A stretch of 64,000 nt of DNA, taken from NCBI GenBank assembly GCA_003669585.1, contig QWOQ01000015.1, positions 310,001-374,000 of the forward strand, written 5' to 3'. The notes beneath the pieces were generated by a model. That model saw nothing but the letters and a program-made list of their open reading frames with translations. It was not told the DNA's origin and searched no databases. Positions within the stretch are counted from its first letter, which is position 1. Each line of letters starts with the position of its first letter. Shown in pieces: positions 9,508 to 18,918 of this stretch. The stretch comes from Planctomycetota bacterium. Its GTDB lineage: Bacteria > Planctomycetota > Planctomycetia > Pirellulales > UBA1268. Both the position numbers and the translations under genes were made by a program.

Positions 9508-9930
9508 TCACGTTGTTTTGTGACTCCATCCTGCGTAGGCCATGCAGAGCCAGCCTGCGATCAGAAGACCTCCACCGATAGGAACAACCGCTCCGAGTAT
9601 TTTTATTCCGGAGAGTGCAAGAACCGCCAAGCAGCCACTAAAAAGAAGCGTTCCAAAAAGAAAACACCAACCGGCCCTCGACAGCCATACGCGGACATTC
9701 GCAAAGGATTCGATTTGGTGTGCAATGCCAACAATCAACAACACGATTGCGTGAAAGAGGCAGTACCGAACAGCTGTTTCCCAATTGTCTGTCTGGTGAA
9801 TCTTCTCAAGATGAGTTTTGAGCCAATGCACGCCAAAAGATCCTAGAGTTACGGAAAGTCCGCCAAGAAGTGCGCCGCAGAAGAGCCATGAGTTGTTGTG
9901 TGTCATGCGAAAGGCAGGCGGGTCTTGCAT
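9508..9930 (-). CDS. DUF423 family membrane protein
   Basis: 140 residues with four hydrophobic segments. The GALLGGLSVTLGSFGVHWLK start and the AVRYCLFHAIVLLIVG segment are typical of DUF423 (YgdD/YwdK-like) inner-membrane proteins. Full family length. Function is not established for the family. An internal Met (9906) is an alternative start. It converges with the uronate-isomerase-like gene, leaving 21 bases between the stops. Confidence 0.85.
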   Translation of the reverse strand: MQDPPAFRMTHNNSWLFCGALLGGLSVTLGSFGVHWLKTHLEKIHQTDNWETAVRYCLFHAIVLLIVGIAHQIESFANVRVWLSRAGWCFLFGTLLFSGCLAVLALSGIKILGAVVPIGGGLLIAGWLCMAYAGWSHKTT

Positions 9931-9985
9931 GGGATTATCGATTGAAAAATAATGGTGTCGTTGCAGATCAGAACCTTTTGTTTTC

Positions 9986-12900
9986 CTACGGTTTGCTCGT
10001 GCCGAGGAGGTTGCTCTCTTCCTCTTCTTGAATGATGATCCGAGGGGTGACCATCAACATAAGACTTTGTGTTGTTCGGGCGATGCCTACATTTTTGAAA
10101 AGTCGATTGATGTAGGGAACTTTCGAAAGAATAGGGACTCCGAACTCGTTTCGGCCTTCGCGAAGCCGTTTGATACCTCCCAAGAGAACCGTGCCGCCGT
10201 CAGGAACGCTCACGGTTGTCGTGACCGTCGTAAAAATGAATTCAGGGAGCTGAATTGTTGTACCTTGGGCCTGTACAACGGTGTCGTTTGCCTTTCGGCT
10301 TGCGAGGTTGACTCCCGGAGTAATAAATCCTCCGACTCCAGGAATGGTGTTCTCTCCGTCGGCGCCAACTTTTTCATCGCTGCTCTTTGACGATGTTGAA
10401 CGCGAGCCATCGAACGTAAATTCTTGCACCTCTCCAATCTGGCTAAAAAATGGAACGAGTGTCAGTCGCACAAATCGGCGATCGTTGCTCACCACGGCTT
10501 GCACGTTGAGAGCGGTGCCTTCAGATAAAACGATTACCACTGGCTGTTGAGCTGCAGCGAAATCACCAACGACCGGCACAACACTTGAAACAAAAGGTCG
10601 CTGCGTCGTATCAGAAACAAACGCCTGCTGGCCGTTGAAGAGCGTGACTTTTGGTGCTTGCAGAATATTTGAACGGGTGTTTCCCTGTGCGGCTTGAATC
10701 AAAAAATAGGCCTCGATATCACTCAAAATGGCGAATCCCATATTGGCTGCCGACCCTGCCACATCGGGAAGCCCGGGAAGCGATGGAACCGTGGCCGAAC
10801 CAAAACTATTTTGTCGAAATGGAATTGAAAATGAATTTGGTGCAACAACACCCGGATTGCCGGTCGGATCGAGGCCGATGACCTGACTCGTTGTGCCCCC
10901 TCGTGTGAGACCCAACGACTCCGGTGAAACAGAGGTGTTGTTGGCCCGTGGCACGGCCGTCATGTTCAATGGTCCGGTGACACCAGAGGCAATATTAAAA
11001 TCAAAATCGACCCCGATTCGTTCAAAGAACGTGTCGTTTAAAAGAATAAAACGAACCTCGATTGTCACCTGAAGATCCTGTAACCGCCGCAACTGTGTGA
11101 GAAGATCAGCAAGATCCTCGTGCACTTCTTGCGTCTGGCTGACGACCAAGCTCAGATAGTTTGCAAAGGGTTGAATGGCTCCATTTCCACCGACGGTGTT
11201 CCACGATTGTGGAGCCACAGTTTGCTGAATGAGATCGATAAGCGATTGAAAGTCCGCTTGGGAGCCTCCTAGCTTCGGTGGACCGAAGCCACTGGGCTGC
11301 GCTGCTCCAGAAACAGGCCCGTTACCTCCCTGCATCTGTGCAAGGGAACCGGCATGAAAAGAGGAATCGTTTGAAGCGTCTCCAGAAGGAATTCCTGCCG
11401 GAGCTGGACCGGTGGCAACCGAAAGTCCTGGACCAGAACCAAATCCAATACGTGCGTGAGCATCGCGAAGAGCGCCGGTGATCCCTGCGCCATTGTCCGA
11501 AGAAAAACTGCGAATGGGAATGACTAGATCAGCTACTTGGTAGGAGACGGTGTAGAGTTCCCCCTTGATAGCTCTCGGACTGGTGATTTTAAGAACTTCA
11601 TCTTTGATCACATAATCGAGGTTCAGCGGTTCCAGTATCAGTTTTAAAACACTCTTGAGCGAGATTGGTTGATCGAGCGAAATTGAGATCGGCGTGTCGG
11701 TGCCAACGGTCTCTTGTTCCAATCCAACCAGATCGAGATGAATAGGAATTCCAGATTGTTTTCCCAACTCCCCAACAACAACCGCAAGGGGTTGGTTGTG
11801 ATAGTCCAACTTCACCGGCGTACGAAGTTTCTTTTCGATGGCTTGCTCAGAAGCATTTCCTCGTCCGGCTGCTTCGGCTGCCAGTCGACTTCGACTTTTG
11901 GTGAGATCTTCCCAGTCTTTTGTTGCGGGAAACTCGATCGGCCCCACAAAATTTTTGCTCGATCGTTCTGTATCTTCGACAACATCCAGAAAACCGCTAC
12001 TTTTATCGGTGTCGATAGATCGCTGCGTTTCCAACCTGCGAATCGTTCGGCTCTGAGAAAGGAGCTGTCGAACGACGATGTTGTCGGGAGATAACTGCCC
12101 GGCTTTCTTTGCAATGGCTTCTGCCTCGGGAAACCTTTTTTCATCGATGAGCGTGTTGTATTGTTCCACGAGCATCGCCAATCGCTTGTCAACTTCTACT
12201 TTGGCTGCTCGTTCCTTATCAATTTTCTTCAATACTTCGTTGTTCTGTTTGTCGAGTGCGACTTCAGAACGCCGTTTTCCAGAAGACTCCTCAATTTCTT
12301 TTCGGGTGCGTTCGATGCGACGAGAGAGCTGTGCTCGAGAGTCCTCAGGAATGTCAGTTGCTGCAATACGATCCCCAGCCTCGTCAAGGAGCGTCATGGC
12401 CTGCGAAGGATCACGCTGCGAAAGACGTTTGGCTTCAAGTTGACTCGAAGCAATTTCAGCAGACAGCTTTGCGATCTTCAGATCGACAGGTATGGAGGTT
12501 GTGGTTGCATCGGCGTTGGAAGGGAGGGCCGCAGGGGGTGGCAGAAGATTTCTTTTTGTGGGTACGTTGGAGCTTGGGTCCGCTGCCCGCGAGAGCACGT
12601 CGTCGATCATGCGACGAGCCTGAGAAGAATCTTGCTGAGAAGAACTTTCAACATCGTCTTCCGAAGGCGAGTTTTGTGAAGTGGATTTGATTTCATCCGA
12701 TCGCTGTAACGCAGCATTTGGAATTTCGTCTTCCAGAGACGTTTTTACAACGCCCACAGGAGCGTTGGACGGAGAAGCTTTTCTCGCAATGGACTCGACT
12801 GAGGGTACTTGCTCGGAAGGCGGTTTCAAAGCTGCGAAAACTGCCCGAAGTTCTTGTGCTTGCAGGGCGAGTTGCTTGGCGACTCCAAACTGTTCGTAGG

Positions 12901-13405
12901 CAATCAATCCCTCCGACTGTTCGACCAAGATATCTGCAAGAGTCTGGGCAGCGCCGGGCTTCTTGGAACGGTAGTCAGTGCGAGCTTGTGTCATGCGATT
13001 TGACAGCGATTGGATGCGAGCGACATCGTCACCTTCGGCGCCCGTGGCACCGGTCGACTGCGCTAACCGAAGTGCCTTGCTCAAAGCTTCTCCATCGGCA
13101 CGCGCAATCGCCAGTCTTGCAGTAAGAAGCGGATTTTCAGGAACGACGTTTGATGGTTCTGGACCAAGGGGTTCTGGGGAAGTGACTGGCGGAGCAGCGT
13201 TCAGCATCAGTGAGCAGAAAGAAAAAAGTGATGTCAGAAAAATCAGCATCAAACTTTTTGAGAAGAACGCGGATACGTTTCTCACGATTGAGCATGACGG
13301 TTGTTGCATCGCATCGATCTTGGAAATCGACAGTGGAGCGTGCTGCGCGTGATATTGCACAGGATCGATAGAAATACAAAAAAGACGCGTGCTTTGCATA
13401 ATCAT
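9986..13405 (-). CDS. Secretin, GspD/PilQ-like, with long coiled N-terminal region
   Basis: Start uncertain. ATG 13405 has AGGA four bases upstream and is used here; the frame is open to 13471, and ATG 13309 would put the signal segment (LMLIFLTSLFSFCSLML) nearer the N-terminus. The mature protein begins with about 450 residues rich in Ala, Glu, Lys and Ser with coiled-coil and TPR-like character. It continues with an N0/STN-like domain (TPVKLDYHNQPLAVVVGELG) and an N1-type segment, and ends with the secretin beta barrel (QAPKVTLFNGQQAFV; VPDGGTVLLGGIK; VPILSKVPYINRLFKN). Secretins form the outer-membrane channel of type II secretion or type IV pili. No other secretion gene is adjacent, as is common for planctomycete secretins, so the system it serves is open. 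Confidence 0.88.
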   Translation of the reverse strand: MIMQSTRLFCISIDPVQYHAQHAPLSISKIDAMQQPSCSIVRNVSAFFSKSLMLIFLTSLFSFCSLMLNAAPPVTSPEPLGPEPSNVVPENPLLTARLAIARADGEALSKALRLAQSTGATGAEGDDVARIQSLSNRMTQARTDYRSKKPGAAQTLADILVEQSEGLIAYEQFGVAKQLALQAQELRAVFAALKPPSEQVPSVESIARKASPSNAPVGVVKTSLEDEIPNAALQRSDEIKSTSQNSPSEDDVESSSQQDSSQARRMIDDVLSRAADPSSNVPTKRNLLPPPAALPSNADATTTSIPVDLKIAKLSAEIASSQLEAKRLSQRDPSQAMTLLDEAGDRIAATDIPEDSRAQLSRRIERTRKEIEESSGKRRSEVALDKQNNEVLKKIDKERAAKVEVDKRLAMLVEQYNTLIDEKRFPEAEAIAKKAGQLSPDNIVVRQLLSQSRTIRRLETQRSIDTDKSSGFLDVVEDTERSSKNFVGPIEFPATKDWEDLTKSRSRLAAEAAGRGNASEQAIEKKLRTPVKLDYHNQPLAVVVGELGKQSGIPIHLDLVGLEQETVGTDTPISISLDQPISLKSVLKLILEPLNLDYVIKDEVLKITSPRAIKGELYTVSYQVADLVIPIRSFSSDNGAGITGALRDAHARIGFGSGPGLSVATGPAPAGIPSGDASNDSSFHAGSLAQMQGGNGPVSGAAQPSGFGPPKLGGSQADFQSLIDLIQQTVAPQSWNTVGGNGAIQPFANYLSLVVSQTQEVHEDLADLLTQLRRLQDLQVTIEVRFILLNDTFFERIGVDFDFNIASGVTGPLNMTAVPRANNTSVSPESLGLTRGGTTSQVIGLDPTGNPGVVAPNSFSIPFRQNSFGSATVPSLPGLPDVAGSAANMGFAILSDIEAYFLIQAAQGNTRSNILQAPKVTLFNGQQAFVSDTTQRPFVSSVVPVVGDFAAAQQPVVIVLSEGTALNVQAVVSNDRRFVRLTLVPFFSQIGEVQEFTFDGSRSTSSKSSDEKVGADGENTIPGVGGFITPGVNLASRKANDTVVQAQGTTIQLPEFIFTTVTTTVSVPDGGTVLLGGIKRLREGRNEFGVPILSKVPYINRLFKNVGIARTTQSLMLMVTPRIIIQEEEESNLLGTSKP

Positions 13406-13755
13406 TGATTCCTGAAACAAATATGCCGTCGCAATTTCGTGGATGAAGGCCTCTTTGCCTTTAGAATGCATGCGGGGCTTTTGTTGAAGCCGGAGAAATA
13501 CAAGCCAGAAATGGATTGGGTCAAGGCCATGTCTGCACTGGATTCGCCACGTCTCTCGATGCCAGCGAAAACGTCGGGATTACCGGGGCTCGAAGAGGTT
13601 ATGGAGAAAGTGTTTCAAATCGAAATCGTGCTTGAAGAACAGCTCAATAAAGAGACTTGGCAAGCTGGGGGTACTGCAACGAGGTCGATCGACAGAAAAT
13701 CGTACTTGCTGCTTTTGAATATTCAGTGGGTGCAAAACAGTTTCTGAGCTATGGA
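13406..13755. other. Spacer upstream of secretin, no convincing gene
   Basis: About 350 bases between the secretin start and the end of the PAS/GAF gene. A 102-codon open frame on the plus strand (13439-13747) has no ribosome-binding site and no family resemblance, so it is not called. The promoter of the secretin gene presumably lies here. Confidence 0.4.
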
Positions 13756-15501
13756 TCAGTAAGACTTTGGTGCCTCGACACCACTGATTGATGAACTCGC
13801 ATTTATTGAGATCGATTTTTCCACCGTGTCGAGAAGTTGATCAATTCGAAAAGGCTTAAAAAGCACAAGTTCCACACCTGCCAAACGAGCCTTCACGATG
13901 GAATGTCCCGGATCGTAGCCAAATCCAGTCATGAGTATCAAAGGAACTGGATCGATGATTTCTCGCAGCTTTACGAGAAGGTCGTACCCACTCATGTCGG
14001 GAAGTCGAATGTCAGCAATGATGACATCATAAGAATCGGCGCCATCTGCTCGAACAAGCGATGTAGCCTCAGTGCCGTCGCGAGCTGTTTCAACCGTGCA
14101 GCCAAATCGTTCGAGCAGAGAATGGGCGGCGACACGAACTTGATCATCGGAATCAACTACAAGAATTCTCTTGTTCAAGAGTTCGGGCCGACGCTCGCCG
14201 TGCCGAATCTGCGAATGAGCCGAACTCGGCGCCATTTTTTCGCCCATCTTCTGAATGACCTGTTTGATGTCTCTTGCATTGCGAAGAATGCGCTGAAGCC
14301 GTTCCACAACCTCGGTTTCATGACCGATGTAGCGTTCCATGACGCTTACCGCGTCATTTAAAATAGCATCCACGGGCAAAGCCACCGCCCCATGGATCGC
14401 TTCGACGCTTTCAGCGGCGGTCGACGCTTTTTCCGCGACAAGCAGTTCGAGTGTGTTGAGAGCCACGGCAACATCGCGGGAGAAAATTTCAAGAAACTGC
14501 AGGTCGATGTCAGTAAAACCACCAGGTTCTGGGCTTTCCACGTTGAATGTGCCAATCACATCATCGTGAAAAAGTAACGGCACCGTCAGAGAACTCTTTG
14601 CACCTTTGCAGCCCTCCAGATAGAGCGAATCTTGAGTTGTATCGTTGCAGAGATAGCTTTTTCCAGTGGACGCAACGTAACCAGTGACACCGTTGTGTTC
14701 GGGACGAGCGTGGAGTTCGCGACACTGAGCCTGAGGATCCATCCCTTCAGCCAGAAGTGGTTCGAGTCGGCCTGTCTGTTGATCCAGAAGTCTGATTTCA
14801 ACAACGTCGAACTGCAGGAGGTCCTTTGAGTAGTGGAGAATATTACTCTTCAGAAGTTCGATGCGTTCTTCGATCGTCATGTCGGCAAGTTCAGTCGGAG
14901 TAAGATCGGCCAGTTTTTGTCCGGCTTGATGAATAGCGGCACGTTTTTGCTGTTCGAGAATGTCATGCGTGGCATCTCTTACCGTAACAATCACGTGGAT
15001 TGGAACGGTTGCGGTGCCGCATAGGGCAGGAGAGGCATGGACGTGAAAATATCGATTGTCAGAAGCACGAAGGATGGAACTGCTGGTGCGCCCCGTGGAG
15101 ATCGCCGTGTGAAACGGGCAAAAATCGGGTCCAAGAATTTCTGGTCCACCCAGGGCTGCATAAAAATTACAGCCCTCGAGCCGTTGACTGCGACACCATC
15201 CCGCCAGTCTTGCGTTCGCCCATCGGATTGTATTTTCGGCATCGAGGAGCGCAGCGCCGTCAGGCAACTGGTCAATCAGAGCAGGAAACTCGATGAGTGA
15301 TTCGATCGACTCCGGATTCGCGAGAATGCTACCGGTCAATATAAGACCGGCGTATCGGTGGTCGGCGTGCGCAAGTTTTGAAATAGCCTCAACGACAGAA
15401 TTCGCTTCCTCGGTCGTGCATCCCGGAAAAGGGGGTACTCCCTGAAAGCGATGCTTGTCGAGAGGATCTCGAACAACCAGAAAGTGGCGAATATCCGACA
15501 C
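13756..15501 (-). CDS. PAS-GAF-DHp-receiver signalling protein lacking a kinase ATPase domain
   Basis: 581 residues from a GTG start with GGGAG ten bases upstream. Residues about 1-80 may be a decayed receiver. Residues about 75-185 look like PAS (LPDGAALLDAENTIRWANARL). A GAF domain follows at about 215-355 (GVTGYVASTGKSYLCND; GTFNVESPEPGGF). Residues about 370-425 resemble a HisKA dimerisation helix pair with a retained His in EAIHGAVALPVDAI and an ERLQRILRNARDI second helix. The C-terminus (about 445-565) is a receiver with DSDD, the phospho-acceptor in IADIRLPDMSG, the T in LMTGFG and K in LFKPF. No HATPase_c N, G1 or G2 box is present between DHp and receiver, so the protein cannot autophosphorylate by itself. 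Probably a phosphorelay hub or a response regulator with sensory input. Confidence 0.8.
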   Translation of the reverse strand: MSDIRHFLVVRDPLDKHRFQGVPPFPGCTTEEANSVVEAISKLAHADHRYAGLILTGSILANPESIESLIEFPALIDQLPDGAALLDAENTIRWANARLAGWCRSQRLEGCNFYAALGGPEILGPDFCPFHTAISTGRTSSSILRASDNRYFHVHASPALCGTATVPIHVIVTVRDATHDILEQQKRAAIHQAGQKLADLTPTELADMTIEERIELLKSNILHYSKDLLQFDVVEIRLLDQQTGRLEPLLAEGMDPQAQCRELHARPEHNGVTGYVASTGKSYLCNDTTQDSLYLEGCKGAKSSLTVPLLFHDDVIGTFNVESPEPGGFTDIDLQFLEIFSRDVAVALNTLELLVAEKASTAAESVEAIHGAVALPVDAILNDAVSVMERYIGHETEVVERLQRILRNARDIKQVIQKMGEKMAPSSAHSQIRHGERRPELLNKRILVVDSDDQVRVAAHSLLERFGCTVETARDGTEATSLVRADGADSYDVIIADIRLPDMSGYDLLVKLREIIDPVPLILMTGFGYDPGHSIVKARLAGVELVLFKPFRIDQLLDTVEKSISINASSSISGVEAPKSY

Positions 15502-16014
15502 CGAGCAGTTCTCCCAAAATCATTCACGCTTTGAGTACGAGAGTCGATTTCCATGCGTTGCACGTTTGCAATCGACACAGCAGGTTCTACAAACTTTCGA
15601 AAAGAAGTATAGAAGTCTTTTGTTGCTGCTACAAATCAGTTGCAATCAGATCGGCACAGCGACGGCCTTGGAAAGAGTCAAACGTGGAACTCAGAATAAA
15701 TCTCTCCTTGATCGATCTGAACCCCCGACGAGGTCGCATTGCGATTGTTTTGGACATTTAAATCCCTTTTATGAAAGCAGGCCTCGACGCCTGAGGTATG
15801 AATCCTTGTGACAGCATTGATTATTTCTTCAGATTCCAAACCGAGAAAAATGAGGCGTTCTCACCAACGCGTTCCCCTTTGAGAAGGCGGCCAGCGATGC
15901 GAGCGTTGTCGAAGAAACTAGCGAATCTATACTATTGAGACTCTCAAATGACCGGTCTTCACAGGGCCGGCAAGAGAATGTCCAGCAGAAAGACATCACA
16001 GAAGGGATTGGTCA
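15502..16014. other. Divergent intergenic region upstream of sdhC
   Basis: 513 bases between the divergent PAS/GAF gene and sdhC with no credible gene. It must hold the promoters of both. One short inverted repeat is visible at 15778-15793 (CAGGC, six-base loop, GCCTG). No known riboswitch pattern is recognised. Confidence 0.4.
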
Positions 16015-16785
16015 GTGGCTGCATCAACCGAGCAATCGCAGGGGAGTTCATTCCTCGGCAAACACCAGTTTCTTGTGTACAGACTGTTTTCACTTTCCGG
16101 TTTTATTCCGGTAGGGGCCTTTGTTGTCGTGCACTTGGCAACCAATGCATCGATTCTTGCGGGACCGGAAGCGTTTCAATCTCGGGTTGACATGATTCAT
16201 GGATTGGGGCCACTGCTACCGATCGTGGAATGGCTTTTCATTTTTCTGCCGATGATTTTTCACGCGTCGATCGGATTTGTAATCATTTCTGGTGGGCTAC
16301 CAAACGTCGGCTCTTATCCATATGTGGGGAACGTGCGTTACACGCTCCAGCGAGCGACTGGAATGATTGCGTTTGCATTTATTTTGTGGCACATCATCCA
16401 GCTTCATTGGATGGGGGCTGCTCTCGGCGGTGGTGCTTTCGACCCACATCGAGCCTCGAGTTCAGCAGCAACAGCAATCGCACCGATGCTCGTTGGAATT
16501 CTTTATGCGATTGGAATCGTGTCGGTGGTGTTTCATTTTTCCAACGGTCTCTGGACACTCGGTATCACCTGGGGGCTCTGGACGAGTTCAGCGGCGATGC
16601 AACGAGCGAGTTGGGCGTGCCTTGTGATCGGTCTTACGCTTGGCACGCTCGGTTTGGGTGCGCTTGTCGCAATGCGAGCGGTGGATGTTGAACAGGCGAA
16701 GAGTATCGAAGAACGTATGGAGCAGATGCATCGAGACAATTCAGTCGAAAAGACGTTCCTTCCGACATCAAAGCAAGGAGCCTAG
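16015..16785 (+). CDS. sdhC: Succinate dehydrogenase cytochrome b subunit
   Basis: 256 residues. Starts at GTG 16015 with AAGGGA eight bases upstream. Five hydrophobic segments and several membrane His residues (for example in FVVVHLATNAS, MIFHASIGF, LWHIIQLHW and VFHFSNGLW) match the single-subunit, dihaem cytochrome b558 type of the Bacillus/Wolinella class. This class anchors the enzyme and passes electrons from succinate to the quinone pool without a separate SdhD. The stop is three bases before sdhA, and the order C-A-B is the usual one for this enzyme type. Confidence 0.93.
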   Translation: MAASTEQSQGSSFLGKHQFLVYRLFSLSGFIPVGAFVVVHLATNASILAGPEAFQSRVDMIHGLGPLLPIVEWLFIFLPMIFHASIGFVIISGGLPNVGSYPYVGNVRYTLQRATGMIAFAFILWHIIQLHWMGAALGGGAFDPHRASSSAATAIAPMLVGILYAIGIVSVVFHFSNGLWTLGITWGLWTSSAAMQRASWACLVIGLTLGTLGLGALVAMRAVDVEQAKSIEERMEQMHRDNSVEKTFLPTSKQGA

Positions 16786-16788
16786 AGC

Positions 16789-18810
16789 ATGACGCATCCA
16801 CGAATACTCGTCATTGGTGGCGGTCTGGCTGGGCTCTCTGCCTCAATGCGTTTGGCTGAAGCAGGTGCAGATGTCGATCTCATCAGTCTTGTTCCTGTGA
16901 AGCGATCTCACAGCGTGTGCGCTCAAGGCGGTATTAACAGTGTCAACTCGGTCACTCGACAACAAGGTGACAGTGAGTGGATGCATCTGGATGACACGAT
17001 TTACGGAGGTGATTTTCTTCAGCATCAGCCACCTGTAAAAGAGATGACTGACTGGGGTCCGAGAATTATTGATCTCATGGACCGTCTCGGCGTTCCCTTT
17101 AATAGAACTCCTGAAGGGTTTCGAGATCATAGACGATTTGGTGGAACACTTTATAAGCGAACTGCTTTCGCGGGTGCCACCACAGGCCAGCAGTTGCTCT
17201 ATGCGTTAGACGAACAGGTTCGCCGATGGGAAGCTTTGGGGAAAATAAAGAAATGGGAATTCTGGGACTTCCTCGAGCCCGTTCTTGATGATAGCGGCCG
17301 GTGTCGAGGAGCCGTTTGCCAAGATCTCGTTACGATGGAGATCAAAGCGTTTCCAGCCGATGCGGTCATTCTTGCCAGTGGAGGGTGTGGCCTCGTATTC
17401 GGTCGATCGACGATGTCGATGGTCTGCACGGGAGGCGCCGTTAGCAGGGCGTATCAGCATGGTGCGTGGTATGGCAACGGTGAATTTATTCAAGTTCATC
17501 CGACGGCGATTCCCGGTGCCGATAAACTGCGTCTTATGAGTGAGAGCGCTCGGGGAGAGGGAGGGCGAGTGTGGGTGCCAAGAACACCTCAAGACATTCG
17601 CGACCCACGTGAAATTCCAGAGTCGCAGCGGTGCTACTTCCTCGAGGAGCGCTATCCGAAGTATGGCAACCTCGTTCCGCGAGATATTGCCACCCGTGAA
17701 ATTTTTGACATCTGTACCAACGACGGATTGTCGGTGGAGAAGGATCGGTTGTGCGTCTACCTTGATTTGACTCATCTCTCTCGCGAGATGCTCGATAAAA
17801 AACTCGGCGGCATTCTTGAGATCTACGAAAAATTTCAGGGGGTCGATCCCCGAGTTGTCCCAATGAAAATTTTTCCGGCAGTTCACTACTCCATGGGTGG
17901 TCTGTGGGTCGATTTTCAAAAAAGTGCCTCAGGTGGGCTCGAAGAAGGCTCGCCGCGGAATCAGCAGACAAACATTCCGGGCTTTTATGCAATTGGAGAG
18001 TGCGACTATCAATATCACGGGGCAAATCGTCTCGGCGCGAATTCGCTCCTCTCGTGCATTTTCAGTGGCCTTTTCGCAGCCCCTGGCGTGTTGAATTCCG
18101 TTGCCTCACAACCAAATCGATCGGCCGAAGAACCGGCGCGACTTTTTCGATCCTCCGTTCGCAGGCAGGAGGAGAGGCACGAGGCATTACTTGCTCGTCG
18201 TGGTGGAAAAGAAAATCCTTATGCGTTGCACCAAGAACTCGGCAATCTCATGACGCGTACCGCTACGGTGGTCCGACGGAACGACCAGCTTGCAGCGGCC
18301 TACGACGAGGTCTGTCAGATGGAAGAGCGCTGGCAACATTGTTCGCTCTCGGATACAGGAAATTGGACCAATCAAAATGTCGTTTTTACAAAGTCTCTTG
18401 GGGATATGTTTCCATTGGCAAAACTGATACTCAAAGGTGCGCTTTTGCGAGACGAGTGCCGAGGTGCTCACTACAAACCGGCCACGAGCATGCCAGGCAT
18501 TGCGGCGACCGATCCTGCTGGACAGCGGGCTGAAGCAGCCGTCTGGTGTGATCGATTTGAGGCAAATACCAAGCGATGGCTCAAGAGTACGATTGCCAAA
18601 GCAGACTCCCATGGAAACCCAAATATTTCCTATGAGGAGATCGATACATCGTTGATTCCACCGAGACCGCGCCTGTATGGATTAGTCGGTGGGGATGTCA
18701 TCGAAGAAGTTTGGAAACAGCGACAAGCGAACGCCCACGAAGCAGCTCGTCAGCCGGCGCTTCCACCGATCACTGGTGGTGTTGCGTCAGACAGTATCAA
18801 AGGATCATAA
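16789..18810 (+). CDS. sdhA: Succinate dehydrogenase / fumarate reductase flavoprotein subunit
   Basis: 673 residues, preceded by AAGGAG. N-terminal FAD-binding motif (VIGGGLAGLSASMRLAEAG), the covalent-FAD histidine region SHSVCAQGGIN, the substrate-site motif QVHPTAIPG, and the GANRLGANSLL box. This is the catalytic subunit that oxidises succinate to fumarate in the TCA cycle, on the cytoplasmic face of the membrane. Length is slightly above the usual 580-650, as in dihaem-type enzymes. Downstream sdhB follows after 108 bases. Confidence 0.96.
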   Translation: MTHPRILVIGGGLAGLSASMRLAEAGADVDLISLVPVKRSHSVCAQGGINSVNSVTRQQGDSEWMHLDDTIYGGDFLQHQPPVKEMTDWGPRIIDLMDRLGVPFNRTPEGFRDHRRFGGTLYKRTAFAGATTGQQLLYALDEQVRRWEALGKIKKWEFWDFLEPVLDDSGRCRGAVCQDLVTMEIKAFPADAVILASGGCGLVFGRSTMSMVCTGGAVSRAYQHGAWYGNGEFIQVHPTAIPGADKLRLMSESARGEGGRVWVPRTPQDIRDPREIPESQRCYFLEERYPKYGNLVPRDIATREIFDICTNDGLSVEKDRLCVYLDLTHLSREMLDKKLGGILEIYEKFQGVDPRVVPMKIFPAVHYSMGGLWVDFQKSASGGLEEGSPRNQQTNIPGFYAIGECDYQYHGANRLGANSLLSCIFSGLFAAPGVLNSVASQPNRSAEEPARLFRSSVRRQEERHEALLARRGGKENPYALHQELGNLMTRTATVVRRNDQLAAAYDEVCQMEERWQHCSLSDTGNWTNQNVVFTKSLGDMFPLAKLILKGALLRDECRGAHYKPATSMPGIAATDPAGQRAEAAVWCDRFEANTKRWLKSTIAKADSHGNPNISYEEIDTSLIPPRPRLYGLVGGDVIEEVWKQRQANAHEAARQPALPPITGGVASDSIKGS

Positions 18811-18918
18811 GTGCGAAGAGCGAAGTCATTCGAGAAAGTGTTCGAGTGTGTTTCAAGAGGGTGAAATTCTGCAACGGTTTCGAGTGTCACGGTGATAAGA
18901 GCAGACTGAGGAGAGGGC

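Noticed and set aside
13439..13747. 102-codon open frame on the plus strand between secretin and PAS/GAF genes
   Set aside because: No ribosome-binding site, no family resemblance, and it overlaps the upstream region of the secretin.
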